Shown here in pieces: positions 10,662 to 22,369 of a stretch of DNA of 64,000 nucleotides (position 1 is the stretch's first letter; the number at the start of each line of letters is the position of its first letter). The translations under genes and the position numbers were made by a program. The DNA lies in the NCBI GenBank assembly GCA_958450365.1, contig CAUEEP010000742.1, forward strand, positions 2,958,501 to 3,022,500, given 5' to 3'. Under the pieces are notes generated by a model. It searched no databases, was not told where the DNA came from, and saw only the letters and a program-made list of their open reading frames with translations. This DNA comes from Mesorhabditis belari. Taxonomy: Eukaryota > Nematoda > Chromadorea > Rhabditida > Rhabditidae.

Positions 10662-13600
10662 TCAAGCGAGTTCGGGAAAAATGACATTGAAGTCATCATT
10701 GGAATAGGCCCAATCGAATACTGAAAGTTGATTCTCATCATTCATCATCATCATCTTTTTGTCATTCTTTCAACAACTTACCGTCCGCAAAAGCTTGCCC
10801 GGCTGAACCAGATTGTGGCTAAAAACTTGCTTTAGACTTAAAAATAGACTTTTAAGTTTTACTTGATTGTTCTTGAGGAAAGTGATGTTGAAATCATCGT
10901 TGAAATCACTTTTGAAACAGCCCTCCGTTGCGCCATTGAATGCTGAAACTTAAGGAAATCTGACCAAAAAGAAAACCTAATTTTTAAACACTGGTTGCCT
11001 TTGGTCTAATCCTGGTTCTGCCTTATTCTAGCTTCAAGTTTTAGCAATGAACCTGACTTTGAACCTGACTTTGATCCGACTCTGATCCAGAACTACCTCT
11101 GTCCTTTGCTCTGGGCTACACTGAACTGCCTCTTTACCTTAAGGACCTTAAGGGCCTTAAGGGCCTTAAGCACGCTTTGATCTTTGCTTTGTGATCAGCT
11201 CTTTTTTATTCTCTCAACAACTTACCGTATCCCCAGGCTTGCCCGGCATAATCTTGCTGTACCGAACCAAGTTGTGACTAAAATCTCTTTATTCTCAAAA
11301 TTTCGACTTTTAAGCTCTACCTGAGCGTTTCCAATCAAATACACGAGCTGTTGTTGAGTCTAAATTGTTCATAATACATATGCACTAAGATTTTCTCAAT
11401 ACCTCCTCGTTTTCATCGATTTTCATAGCTTTGTTCTCATCATTTTCTTGTGTTTCCTTCTAAAAAGAGTTTGCTTGGACAATGTCAAAAATTGTTATAT
11501 TTCTATGCCACTTTTGAGTCAAAATTCAAATACTCTATTTACTCTAATAGAGATTACAACTAATAAAATGTATTAATTGCATTAATTTCCTCATTTTCTT
11601 CATTTTTCTACATTTTTCCTCCATTTCTTTCAATGATCTTGAAAAGTTTTTGAAAAATAAAAGAGAAGAAACTTCTACAGGGTGACCAGAAATAACGTTG
11701 CGGCCTAATTTAGCCAATTTTTTTGAAAATCCAAAAAGATTTTGTAACAGAAACAATTTTTTATTAACAACATGTTATAAAGAGAGCATAAAATCTACTT
11801 TTCTTCAAAGTGGCCACATTTGGCTCCGATGCAGAGCCTCAAACGCTTGATGAAGTTTTCGGCGATGAGCCGCAGCTCGGCCGGAGTGATTCGATCCCAT
11901 TCCCTGGTCAACGATCGCTTAAGAGCCTCCAAACATTTGTGGGATTTTGCTCAAGCCCTTGCCTCCAAAATTGACCAAACACTGTAGTCCAACGGATTGA
12001 GATCGCACGAATATGGAGGCCATTCCTGGGCCGAGATGAAATCCGGAAAGTTTGTCCTACACCAGTCCTGTATGGATTTGACTCGATGAGAAGGAGCGGA
12101 GTCTTGTTGGAAGGTCCAAAATCCGTTACCAAAATGCTGTTGAGCCCATGGAAGCAAAACATCCTCAAGAATCTTTTTTGGTACACATCCTTATTGATTT
12201 TTACCACAGAATCGATGAAAATGGGAGGAGTTTTGCCGGTTGCGCAGATTCCGGCCCATACCATGAGCGATTTGGGATTTTGTCGGCGCTGAACAATCGC
12301 AGAGCTGCCTGGAGAGGATGTTGACCAAATCCGATCGTTTTGGTGGTTGTAGCTTTGCTCCACCGAGAAGAGCTTCTCGTCAGAAAAAAGGATTTGCTCC
12401 CAGTGTGGAGTTGCGGCCCGCTTGAGAAGTTCTCGACATCTTTCGAGTCGAACTCGTTTGTTGTCGTCGTCGAGTTGTTGCCCTTGCTTGAGCCTGTAAG
12501 GGTGAAGATTGAGCTCATTTTTGGCCATAAGTCGAACCGATTCGCGAGCGGTCCCCGTCTGTCGAGCGATCTTTCTCATTGAGACCTGTGGATTCCGGGC
12601 CACGCGCTTCTGAATCACTTTGCGATTTCTGGAGGTGTTGACTGTTCTTTTTCTGCCTCTTCCTGGACGATTTCCATCGTTGCCAAGCTCCTTGTATCGC
12701 TTTTGAGACGAGCTGATGAGAAACACGTAGCAATCGCGCGATTGCACTCACGCATTGACCTTGACGATGAAGCTCCAGAATGGCAGATCCCTTTGGTTGT
12801 CATCCTATAAAAAAATGAATAGACTTGAAACAAAGTAAAAAAACAAAGAAACTAATAAAAACAATCACAGAGAATAGGTTAAAAATAAATTTGTCTCCCA
12901 AAATTGAAACTTTGAGAATTTTAGGCTGCCGAAAATCCCGCAGCGTTATTTCTGGTCACCCTGTAATAGAAAGAAAAGAAAACTAACTAAAACTAAAGAA
13001 ACTTTAGAAGCGGGATTGTAAACAAGAAGAACATGTCGTTCTATTAGAGTAAATCCTTTTATTGGACCTTTTCCTTCTTGCCATCACCATCATTCATAGC
13101 TTCATCATTTCCCTCATCCTCTTGTGCTTTTGCCTAAAGAAAGGGTTTGTCTAGATAATCAAATCCAATACCTTTCCATCATGATCGACTTTCGCAGTTC
13201 GATTCTCATCCATTTCCTTCAATTCTTCCTAAAATCGATTTATTTGGGTAAAGAAATCATTTCTGACATTTCTGACATTTCTGACAATCTTACCTTCACC
13301 GCTTTGTCATCTCCATTCGTGCCAGGTCCAACATAATGTTGCATTTGATTCTGAAAAGGATTCTTTTGTGTTTGTAAGTTGTAATCAGCATTGTAAATTA
13401 CTTTTATCTTAACAATAATCTTTTCTTTTCTTTTCATTTACCTCTCCGTTATCATCGATCTTCATAGCTTCATTCTCAACATGTTCTTTAACATCTTCTT
13501 CAACATCTTCATTCACAGCAACTTCAACATCTTCTTCAACATCTTCTTGCACTTTCTTTAGAAAAAGTTTTATTGTATTATGTTTGCAATCAATTCTGCT

Positions 13601-14494
13601 AAGTTTTCATGTTCTATCTCAAGCTTTTCTTAACGTATCTTCAAAAGTTTACATTTGAAAATGTTTTGATTAATTCCTTAGCTCCTTTGTTTACAAAATT
13701 TGAGTCTTATACCGTATTTTCTCTAATAGTCGTGCACCCAGAGCTTCTCCTAAATTCCTCGAAATCTCGAGAACCACTTATCAGAACCTATTGATGTGGG
13801 GTCGGAAAATGTAGCTGACGATGAGATCTTGTGGGGGATTTGAGTGTTGAGCTTCTGCAAAAGCTTGGAAACCGTAAAATAGTCATCAACTCGGCTCGCC
13901 CGGGGTGCACTACTATTAGAGAGAATGCGGTAATTAGAATTGTGGGTTTAAAAAGGTGTACCTTCATCACCTCATCGATTTCATTCACTGCAATAACCTC
14001 TTGAACTTGCTAAAAATGGCTTGTTGGATAAAGTTGAATCGTATTTTGATATTGAAAACCTGTTCTTCATGAAGGCTTGACTCATTAGGCTGCTGCATCA
14101 TAGCCTGACCTTTCTCTTCACCGTCTTGTTGAGGCTAGAGTTTGTGAAGTAAGAAAGAAACTCAAAAAATTTTTGTTTTAAAAGAAGCCTTGCTGAGGTT
14201 AAAAGTTTTGATTATAAGAGAAAATCTTGAAAATTTTCTGGTTAAAATAAATATTAAGAGTTAATTTCTAAGAGTGAGTTTATCACTTTTCATGTATCTT
14301 TTCTGTTTTATACTCCTGAGCACTGATAAAGGACACTCCGAACGTAAATTTTGATGACTTTAAGAATTTAAGCTTTTTGTAAAGAGAGTGAAGAGTGAAG
14401 AGAGTAAAGAGTCAAATTTCAAAACATTCTCCAAAAAGACTCACCATTTTTATTGATTCTAGCTGAACTGATTCAAAAAGTTCGCGAATACCTT
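10662..14494 (-). CDS. Unrecognised acidic repeat protein, multi-exon (5' end unresolved)
   Basis: I do not recognise the family. Phase-consistent exons on the minus strand: 14445-14494, 14060-14134, 13962-14009, 13442-13555, 13294-13350, 13172-13228, 13068-13133, 11403-11459, 11226-11277, 10863-10942, 10782-10818, 10662-10720 (stop TGA). An exon with the ATG must lie above 14494, and another may be missed between 11460 and 13067. The middle is very acidic (EDVEEDV repeated; NEAMKIDDNGE, then NKAMKIDENEE). The last four exons are a duplicated pair: SQLGSVQQDYAGQAWGY plus FKSDFNDDFNITF, then PQSGSAGQAFAD plus FDWAYSNDDFNVIF. Introns hold a MITE (13709) and a Tc/mariner element (11678). No signal peptide or membrane segment is seen in the exons found. 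Likely lineage-specific. Confidence 0.6.
11678..12963 (-). mobile_element. Tc1/mariner element of DD37D type, inactivated
   Basis: 1286 bp with inverted ends CAGGGTGACCAGAAATAACG and a TA duplication on each side (11676-11677, 12964-12965). It lies in an intron of the surrounding acidic-protein gene, in the same orientation. Its transposase is broken by frameshifts, but the outer 20 bp of both ends are identical, so the ends are better kept than the gene. Confidence 0.92.
11908..12800 (-). pseudogene. DD37D Tc/mariner transposase, frameshifted
   Basis: Read on the minus strand, an N-terminal helix-turn-helix (SAIARLLRVSHQLVSKAIQ) is followed after a frameshift near 12700 by RYKELGNDGNRPGRGRKR and the catalytic domain with SDEKLFSVEQ (first Asp). 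A second frameshift near 12160 leads to LPWAQQHFG, QQDSAPSH (second Asp) and the third Asp in CDLNPLDYSVWS. There are 37 residues between the last two Asp, which places it in the DD37D (maT-like) group rather than Tc1 proper (DD34E) or mariner (DD34D). The usual YSPDLNP motif is YSCDLNP. A possible intron acceptor (TTTTTTATAG) sits just before ATGACAACC at 12802. Not functional as read. Confidence 0.85.
13709..13933. mobile_element. MITE-like element, TACCGTA family, copy 2
   Basis: Starts TACCGTATTTTCTCTAATAG and ends with the matching inverted repeat (CTATTAGAGAGAATGCGGTA). It lies in the intron between exons 13962-14009 and 13442-13555 of the acidic-protein gene. The same element in the same relative place is in the inverted right-arm copy (17022-17245), so it was there before the duplication. 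Confidence 0.75.
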
Positions 14495-14829
14495 CTAAAC
14501 AAATATTATTAAATATTAAATAGTTGAAATACTGAAAAAATCATAAAATAAATAGAGAACTAAACGTTTAAAAAGAAAAATCAAAAGAAAGTTGACAAGA
14601 AAATTGCTCAAGAAAAAACCCTCCTTTTACAGAGGAAAAGCTGAATCAATCCAATCAATAGTTCTATCTATTCTTTCTATTCTTTCTTTTTAAATAAGCT
14701 AACAATATTAGCTAATAGAAGCTTTCATCTTTTTTTGAAAGACCTGGATTTTAGCTTGGAGAACACTTGGATCAATATGGAGAAGACTTTGAATAAATTG
14801 AACTTTTCAAGAAATTGTAATGAATGAAC

Positions 14830-15560
14830 TGGTGGAGTAATGTGTAAACGTAAGGTTGAATTAACACCTTTTATGCCTAATTAACACCTCGAAAAAACTA
14901 ATGCCGTAGCCAGTCTACCACCCAGTCACGTCCGAATTCGATCACAATCTAACCGCAAGAGCTTTATACTAACCCAGGGGCTACGAAACTGGTGCTGCTC
15001 TTGGGGTAACAGTTCTGGGAAAATCACCAAACGCGTACCATCACTGGCAACATTTTGCCATCACTGGCAAGCATTTTCCGAGAAACATTTTGGTTTTTAA
15101 TTTTAGTGAATTGTAGCGAATGAACTAGTAGCACCCGGTGAGTAACACATAAAATAACACCTTTTATCCTTTCTAAAATAACATCTTTAACCTCGAAACA
15201 TTTGATTTTTCATAGTTGAATGGAAAAAAGAAAGGAAATTCGAATTTGAGTAGCTTTAGAAAGTTGTACAGCATATTTTCGAGTGGCCAAAAAGGTGAAA
15301 GTTTGCTAGGAACTTCATAAAAATTGAGCATAAATTGAAAGAAAAAGAGTTTTGATTTACAATTTTTATCTAAGAAAACGTGAAAATAGGAATCAAAAGT
15401 GAAATGTTTTAGTTAATTTAAGGCACTGGGGTAGGGTGCTGTCCTTTTAAATCTGAAAACGAAAAGCTTTGAGCCGGCTTCACCGTCACGTTATCAGCAA
15501 TAAAACTGCCTCTTTTCATTCAAAAAGTCGGCTTTTTGCCTACAATTAGAAACTAAGCTC
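14830..15560. repeat. Inverted duplication, segment A' (right)
   Basis: Reverse-oriented copy of 9330-9990. It sits in the loop between the two arms of the larger B/B' inverted repeat. No gene recognised, although the unresolved first exon of the acidic-protein gene could lie here or just below. Confidence 0.8.
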
Positions 15561-16360
15561 AGCTTTTCCTCTGGGATTTTTCTTGAGCAATTTTCTTGTC
15601 AACTTTCTTTTGATTTTTCTTTTTTAAACGTTTAGTTTTCTATTTATTTTATGATTTTTCAGTATTTCAACTATTTAATATTTAATAATATTTGTTTAGA
15701 AGGTATTCGCGAACTTTTTGAATCAGCTGAGCCACTCAGAAAAAATTAAAATGGTGAGTTTTTCTTTTCGAGAATGTTTGAAAATTTGGCAAAGCACTCA
15801 TCATTCTACGAATTGCAGAACACTGCGGCAGAGCACTCATAATTCTTATCTTCTCTTAAAGTCATCAAAAAAGTCATCAAAAAAGCAGAGCACTCATAAT
15901 TCTTATCTTCTCTTAAAGTCATCAAAAAAGCTAAAGAATTAAGCCCCTTATCTAGTCACATCTCGTTTTCTGAGGGGTATAAAACAGAAACGATACATGA
16001 AAAGCGATCAACTCTTAGAAATTCACTCTTAATATTTATTTTAATCAGAAAAGTTTAAAGATTTTCTCTTATAATCAAAACTTAGCCTCAGCAAGACTTC
16101 TTTTAAATCAAAGAGTTTTTGAGATTCTTTCTTATGACCCAAATTCTAGCCTAAACAAGACGGTGAAGAGAGAGAGCAGGCTGGAATGCAGCAGCCTAAT
16201 GAGCCAAGCCTTCAAGAAGAGCAGGTTTTCAATATCAAAATACGATTCAACTTCGTCCAACAAGCCATTTTTAGCCAGTTCAAGAGGTTATTGCAGCTAT
16301 TGGAGTGAATGAAAGCGATGAGGTGGTGAAGGTACACCTTTTTAAACCCATAATTCTAAT

Positions 16361-16582
16361 TACCGCATTTTCTCTAATAGTAGTGCACGCCGGCGAGTCG
16401 AGTTGGTAACTATTTTACGGTTTCCAAGCTTTTGCAGAGGCTCAACCCTCAAATCCCCCACTAGATCTCATCGTCAGCTACATTTTCCGACCCCACATCG
16501 ATAGGTTCTGATAAGCGGTTCTCGAGATTTCGAGGAATTTAGGCAAAGCTTTGGATGCACGACTATTAGGGAAAAGACGGTA
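16361..16582. mobile_element. MITE-like element, TACCGTA family, copy 3
   Basis: TACCGCATTTTCTCTAATAG at the left, AGGGAAAAGACGGTA at the right; interior matches the other copies in reverse orientation relative to 13709. Confidence 0.7.
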
Positions 16583-17021
16583 CTCATCGTTTTTCAAGTT
16601 TCAAACGAATCCTCTTCCAAATGTACGTGAGGTTCTCAGCTGTGGTTGTCTGATTGCTCATGTTGTCTCATTGAAGGGAAATGAAAAACCAAAATGAGCT
16701 CAGGGTGCACACGATTATTAGAGAAAATACGGTGTAAGACTCAAATTTTGTAAACAAAGGAGATAAGGAATTAATAAAAAAGTTTTCAAATTATGAACTT
16801 TTGAAGATATGGCAAGAAAAGCTTGAGATAGGACATGAAAACTTAGCAGAATTGATTGCAAAAATAATACAATAAAACTTTTTCTAAAGAAAGTGCAAGA
16901 AGATGTTGAAGAAGATGTTGAGGAACATCCTATGAATGAAGCTATGAAGTTCAAGAGGTTATTGCAGTGAATGAAATCGATGAGGTGATGAAGGTACACC
17001 TTTTTAAACCCACAATTCTAA

Positions 17022-17245
17022 TTACCGCATTCTCTCTAATAGTAGTGCACCCCGGGCGAGCCGAGTTGATGACTATTTTACGGTTTCCAAGCTTTTGCAG
17101 AAGCTCAACACTCAAATCCCCCACAAGATCTCATCGTCAGCTACATTTTCCGACCCCACATCAATAGGTTCTGATAAGTGGTTCTCGAGATTTCGAGGAA
17201 TTTAGGAGAAGCTCTGGGTGCACGACTATTAGAGAAAATACGGTA
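17022..17245. mobile_element. MITE-like element, TACCGTA family, copy 4
   Basis: Nearly base-for-base the reverse complement of 13709-13933; the surrounding 13609-13988 and 16967-17346 segments are also near-identical inverted copies. A right-end fragment of the same family lies at 16690-16733. Confidence 0.75.
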
Positions 17246-18257
17246 TAAGACTCAAATTTTGTAAACAAAGGAGCTAAGGAATTAATCAAAACATTTTCAA
17301 ATGTAAACTTTTGAAGATACGTTAAGAAAAGCTTGAGATAGAACATGAAAACTTAGCAGAATTGATTGCAAACATAATACAATAAAACTTTTTCTAAAGA
17401 AAGTGCAAGAAGATGTTGAAGAAGATGTTGAGGAACATCCTATGAATGAAGCTATGAAGATCGATAATGACGGAAAATTGAATGAAAAGAAAAGAAAAGA
17501 TTATTGTTAAGATAAAAGTAATGCTGATATTTACAATGCTGATAATTACACAAAAGAATTTCAGAGAATAAAGAGATTTTAGTCACAACTTTGTTCGGTA
17601 CAGCAAGACTATGACGGACAAGCTTCGAGACACGGTAAATTGTTGAAAGAATAAAAAAGAGAGTGCTGATGACAAAGCAGAGAGCAAAGCATGCTTAAGA
17701 CCCTTAAGGCCCTTAAGCACGCTTTGCTCTTTGCCCTTAAGGTCCTTTAGGCAAAGAGGCACTTCGGTGTGGCCCAGAGCAAAGGTCAGAGATAGTTCTG
17801 GATCAGAGTCGGATCCAGAACTATCTCTAAGTCAGGTTCATTGTTAGAACTTGAAGCTAGAACAGGGCAGAACCAGAATTAGACCAAAGTCAACCAGTGT
17901 TTGAAAATTAGGTTTTTTTTGGCTTAGGCTTAGGTTTGTTACATTTCCTTAAGTTTCAGCACACAATGGTGCAACGGAAGGCTGTTTCAACAATCATGTT
18001 TTCAACTATCATGTTTTCCTATTTGCTCTTTACATTTGTTTTATTAATTTTTTAAAATTTCAGAAATGCATCTTGCAGCCAAGGATTCCAAACGTGTCAA
18101 TGCAGTTATTTCCTAACTTTTCTTGTTAATGAAGAGAAATTTTGGGAAAAACTTTTGAAGATGTTATGTGAAAGAATTTTTCGTAAGTTTTTTCATCTTT
18201 TGAAAGTCTTTTGAGACTTCTAAATGCTTTAAAAAAGACTTTTGAGGCTTCTAAAAT

Positions 18258-18399
18258 GTGTCCCCTTTTCCCCAAAAACTACCAGAATCTTGTCTCGATT
18301 TTCATTCAATCTATTTGACTTTTTGACTCTGATTCTTTGAAGTTTCACAAAGAAAATAAAGACAAGATTACGGTAGTTTTATGAAAAAGGGGAAACATT
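18258..18399. mobile_element. MITE-like hairpin, AAAACTACCGTAAT family, copy 2
   Basis: Left end TGTCCCCTTTTCCCCAAAAA plus CTACCAGAATCTTGTCTC; right end GACAAGATTACGGTAGTTTT then AAAAAGGGGAAACA. Inverted arms of about 38 bp. Non-coding. Confidence 0.65.
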
Positions 18400-20575
18400 T
18401 TGGAAAACTCAGTAAATAAGATGGGAACAGTTAGAAGTTAGATTCGAGTTAGAAGTAGATGATGAAATGATTAGGTTGAAGAAAAGATACAAAAAAAGAA
18501 AATTAAACTAAAAAAACTTTTCAAATAAATTCATTGGCTTTCATTCTTTTCTTGTTACCTAAAACTGAGATTATAGAATGAAATATAAAAATGAAATGAA
18601 ATTGAAATGCGACGCAATAAGTATTTATGCTATTTGTAAACAGAGTAGCTTGTAAGCTTGTAAAAAAATCTCAAAATTGGCAGCTTGCGATAACTTGTGA
18701 AAGGAGCGGGCAAGGCAATCGGCGGGATCAACAAATCGTCGCTGATAACGCGTAACAGAAATAATGACTACTGACAAAACTACTGACAAAACTACTGACA
18801 AAACTATCAGTGATAATGAAGTTAGCAAATCACAAAATGTGAACTAAATTTCGAAAGGATTTCAGCTCTAAACATTTTTTTTACTTTGCAAAGTTTACTG
18901 GCAAAGTTTACTGGCAAAGTTTACACTACAAAAATCATATTTAAAGAAGAAATGGAGGCGGCGTTCTGAAATTTCTGCACAAAAGAAAGATTTTCCTTTT
19001 TCACTTTTCATTTTAAACCTTATCTATGAATTAGCATCTCATTCGATGAAATCATCTAAGATGCGCGAAAATCAAATCAAATCAACTTTCTATAGACAAT
19101 GATTGGTCAGAAAAGGTACAGAAATTCTAGGGAAAACTTCTAGGAAAACCAAAACTCTTTAGATTCTCTAGAGATTGACATGGCCACTTTACAAGTTAAT
19201 CGTTTCTACGATTCTACCCCAATTACCTAGCTGAAAATCCTGTTTACCCTAACATCAAAAATGTTTATAACAACATCAAAACGTAACATGTTTACCGTAC
19301 TTAAAGCTACACAAGTCGAGGGTTTGGGCATTATCGAGTTTGGAGAATGAGAAATTGAGAAATTAAAAAAAAAAAAACTCAACAAATAGCCCGTTTTGGA
19401 TTTTAAATAGAATTCGCATTTGAAACGCCAAAATTTGAAACGCCAAAAGGGGAAATGCCAAAATCCGCAGCTGTAGAAATACTTAGCGTCATTGCTCTTG
19501 TGAAGACTTTTTTTTTTGCTTTATCAGGAATGAAAAGATAAAACCGAATGCAGGAAAGCCCGTAAAAATATTAGGCCTTTTCAAACATGATAAACCCCAA
19601 TAAAGGAAAGCAGAAATGCATGAAGAAAGAAGAAAAAAACTGGCTTTGCCGTAAAAATATGTACCGAAACCAAAAAAAGGCAAATAAAGCGAATAGGTGA
19701 TTTTTATTAGATAAAAATATAGGAAGCTTATCACCGTTTCTTTACGGTGACCCTGATGGAATTTCATGGTAAGCATCTAAACTCTGATAAAAACAAGAAA
19801 AACAAAAAAAAAGATAAACACAGCCTCTCTCTTTCCCATTATCAATCCCCTCTTTGAATCACTTCTTGGCTTTCCCCTTGTTTGTTGCTCTCTTGCTCTC
19901 TTGCTCCGGAATTCTTGGCGCCGACTTGGACTGTTCTTTTGCGAATCATGAGCGAATTTCATAATGACATAAGATTGAACGATTTACTAACAAGGGAATG
20001 ACAAAAGCTCGAAGTTTAAAAAGTAGCTTCAGTAGAAAGTTTAGTGTTTACAAAAAGATAAACTGTAGTCTTATTCTAGAAAAGTGCCTTCCTAAAGCTA
20101 GCTAGGTACATTTTTTTCACAAAGATCTCCGAGGAGAGTCTGCAATTTGTAAATATTCGTAAAAATACGTATTCGAATCAATGAATAAGCCAAAAAGATA
20201 AATAAATCCGGGGAATTGGCAATATTTATTAAACAAAGAAACAAAGTTTACTGCATTTTCTTCACTGAAAACTATTCTCTCATATTTTTCTGCTCTTACA
20301 AGCGAATGACACAAGCTCGAAGTTCAGAATCGCTTCACGACCGAGTGCATTTTATAGAATCGGTCAGGATGATTCTGAATCGGTAAAAATTAGCTGCAAA
20401 CACCCAAGCAATCGCGAGAAATCTGGCATAGAAAATTCGAGCAAATTTCGGACACTTTCGGAACCAAAGATTCTGTTAGAACACCGTCAGAAGTTGTAAA
20501 ATGATGCATAAAACATAAATATTTAATGCAAAGATATCAGTAAATTGAATTTTCCGAAAAAGTAAAAGTAATTGG
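18400..20575. other. No gene recognised
   Basis: AT-rich sequence. A 61-codon minus-strand frame at 19777-19962 starts with ATG and is rich in Arg and Lys, then ends in a hydrophobic stretch; I could not attach it to other exons. A short ACAAAACTACTG repeat lies at 18773-18806. Confidence 0.4.
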
Positions 20576-20653
20576 CGATGGCGGATTTGAACCCAAGTCA
20601 AAAGAAAGTTCAAAGGTTTTGCAAGCCAGCACACTATCCACTAGGCCACGGAA
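20576..20653 (-). ncRNA. tRNA-like sequence (SINE or tRNA pseudogene)
   Basis: On the minus strand, CGTGGCCTAGTGGATAGTG resembles a tRNA D-arm (box A) and GGGTTCAAATCC is a good T-arm (box B), about 40 nt apart. A convincing anticodon stem and acceptor stem do not form, so a tRNA-derived SINE or decayed tRNA is likelier than a working tRNA. The box A part recurs at 37157. Confidence 0.45.
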
Positions 20654-22136
20654 ACCATCTGGCGGTCACCCTGTGGCGGCCCCATAAAGAGTCCGAAATT
20701 TGTTCGAATTTTCTATGCCAAATTCGAACGGCTTGCGTCAAGGCACTGGGTGACGGTAATGGAAAGCCGACGAATGAAACAAACAAATGGTATTTCCCTG
20801 AAACCCCCTTGCCCATTCACTGTCGCCATCAAGAATCCCCGCCCACTTTTTTCTCTTTTCCCTTCTTTCATCGATCGACAAATCGACACGCCCTTTGACC
20901 AAATGAAATACAAAAACGTTGATTGAAAAGATTTTTTCAGAAAGTCAACACAACACATTTAAATTTATAGAATTCGGGCTTGAAAATAGGCACAATCCAA
21001 TCACTAACCTACCTAGATCAAAAATAGAATGTAAGGTTTTATTATTAAGGTTTTATTATTATTCTTTTATTAAATCATTTCTTACAAATAGATTAATCTA
21101 GAGAATTTTAGAGCAAGAAACGAAGTTAAAATCTTATTATAACTCTAATCTAAGAATTTGATCAACAGTGGGATTATTGAAAAGTTCAAATTGTAGTTAA
21201 AGATGAAGAAAAGAAGTGCACTGCTAAGGGAATCTCAAAATTTTGCAGGAGGGCATCACCGAGAGTCAAGACAGGGAAAAGAACACGGAAAAGCTAGATT
21301 CATAGTGTAATCGATAGGCCTTTTCTCGTCAGTGAAGAGCTGAAGGCTTGCTCGAAATCAGAAATATAAGGTGAGCAGTGGAGTGGAGTGAGATAGGCCT
21401 GAAGGCTTGCTCGGAATCAGAAATATAAGGTGGGGTGGAGTGGAGCGAGAGAACTGTCAACTTCATAGAAGATTTTCTTGCGCAAGAAATTCCATCCGCA
21501 AGATCTTAAGGGTAACTTGAGAATGAGTAACTTGACATTTTAGAAAACACTAAAGAATAAGGAGAATACTTGACATATTATGCAACAGATATTATGCAAT
21601 AGATATTTACAGGCGCCTCTTCGTCTCGAGCTTGATGATATGATGTCGAGCGCCCGATATGATGCTTGACTACTGCAGATTATCATGATGTTATCATGAT
21701 GTTATCATGATGTTATCATGATGTTAACAACAAGTGAGTCTTTTATATATTCTTTTGTTTTTAAAAGCATTTTCTTCAACACTTGTCTTCTTTTCTTGTA
21801 ACTTATAAGATTCAAAGTTCGCGTTTTCGTGGAAATGACTGTCAAAGAAAAACGCTTCAAAGAAAAACGAAGACTATGCCAGAAAAAGTGCGTTTCCAAA
21901 TCCCCAAAAGCATTGACTAAACTTGTCTTTGTGCTATCAAAAATTTCATTATAACGATTCGCTATCACTTCAATTGTATACTTGCAAATCCCAATCTGTA
22001 AACCTTCAGACTTTCCTTTAATTCTCTCGTTCGCTCATTCGCTGTCATTTTGGCGCTATTCCCCTTTTCTAAACCGATGCCTAACCGTGAAGGCTTTTTT
22101 CGAGGGCAGAGTGGAATCACTGGGAAAAATTGTGCT
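20654..22136. other. No gene recognised
   Basis: Contains a direct repeat (GGCTTGCTCG and TCAGAAATATAAGGTG) at 21344-21380 and 21401-21437, a TATCATGATGT repeat at 21678-21724, and AT-rich sequence. Confidence 0.4.
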
Positions 22137-22326
22137 GCGTTGCGGCTGTGACGTCACTGATTGTGACTCACACCTCATCACCGTCTCCTAGAATGTGCTT
22201 CTCTCTTTTTTGGAAGGCGGAGTCCATTCCACTGGAGGGCAGAGTCCATTCCACTGAAAGGCAGAGTCCCTTCCACTCCATTCCACGCGTTGCGGCTGTG
22301 ACGTCACTGATTGTGACTCTCACCGT
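22137..22326. repeat. Direct repeat carrying TGACGTCA
   Basis: A 33-bp segment (GCGTTGCGGCTGTGACGTCA...) occurs at 22137 and again at 22287. Each copy holds the palindrome TGACGTCA, the classic CRE/bZIP site. Between them lies a shorter repeat, GCAGAGTCCATTCCACT. No start codon or exon was found nearby, so a promoter role is only a possibility. Confidence 0.45.
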
Positions 22327-22369
22327 CCATCTGACTCTCCGTCCATGTGCTCCAATGTTTCCTAAAAAG

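Larger units (their letters stand above)
15585..17995 (+). pseudogene. Inverted, rearranged copy of the acidic-protein gene
   Basis: Plus-strand counterparts of the minus-strand exons: near 15700 (GIRELFESAE, then an in-frame stop), 16155-16225 (QQPNEPSLQEEQ), 16279-16333 (PVQEVIA), 16885-16960 and again 17400-17470 (VQEDVEEDVEEHPMNEAMK), 17585-17637 and about 17960. A block of about 600 bp holding a MITE and the acidic exon occurs twice in tandem (16280-16940 and 16945-17460). Counterparts of the exons at 13068-13228 and of the last exon were not seen, and the Tc/mariner insertion is missing. Probably a decayed paralogue, though several exons are still open and a short expressed form cannot be excluded. 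Confidence 0.6.
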
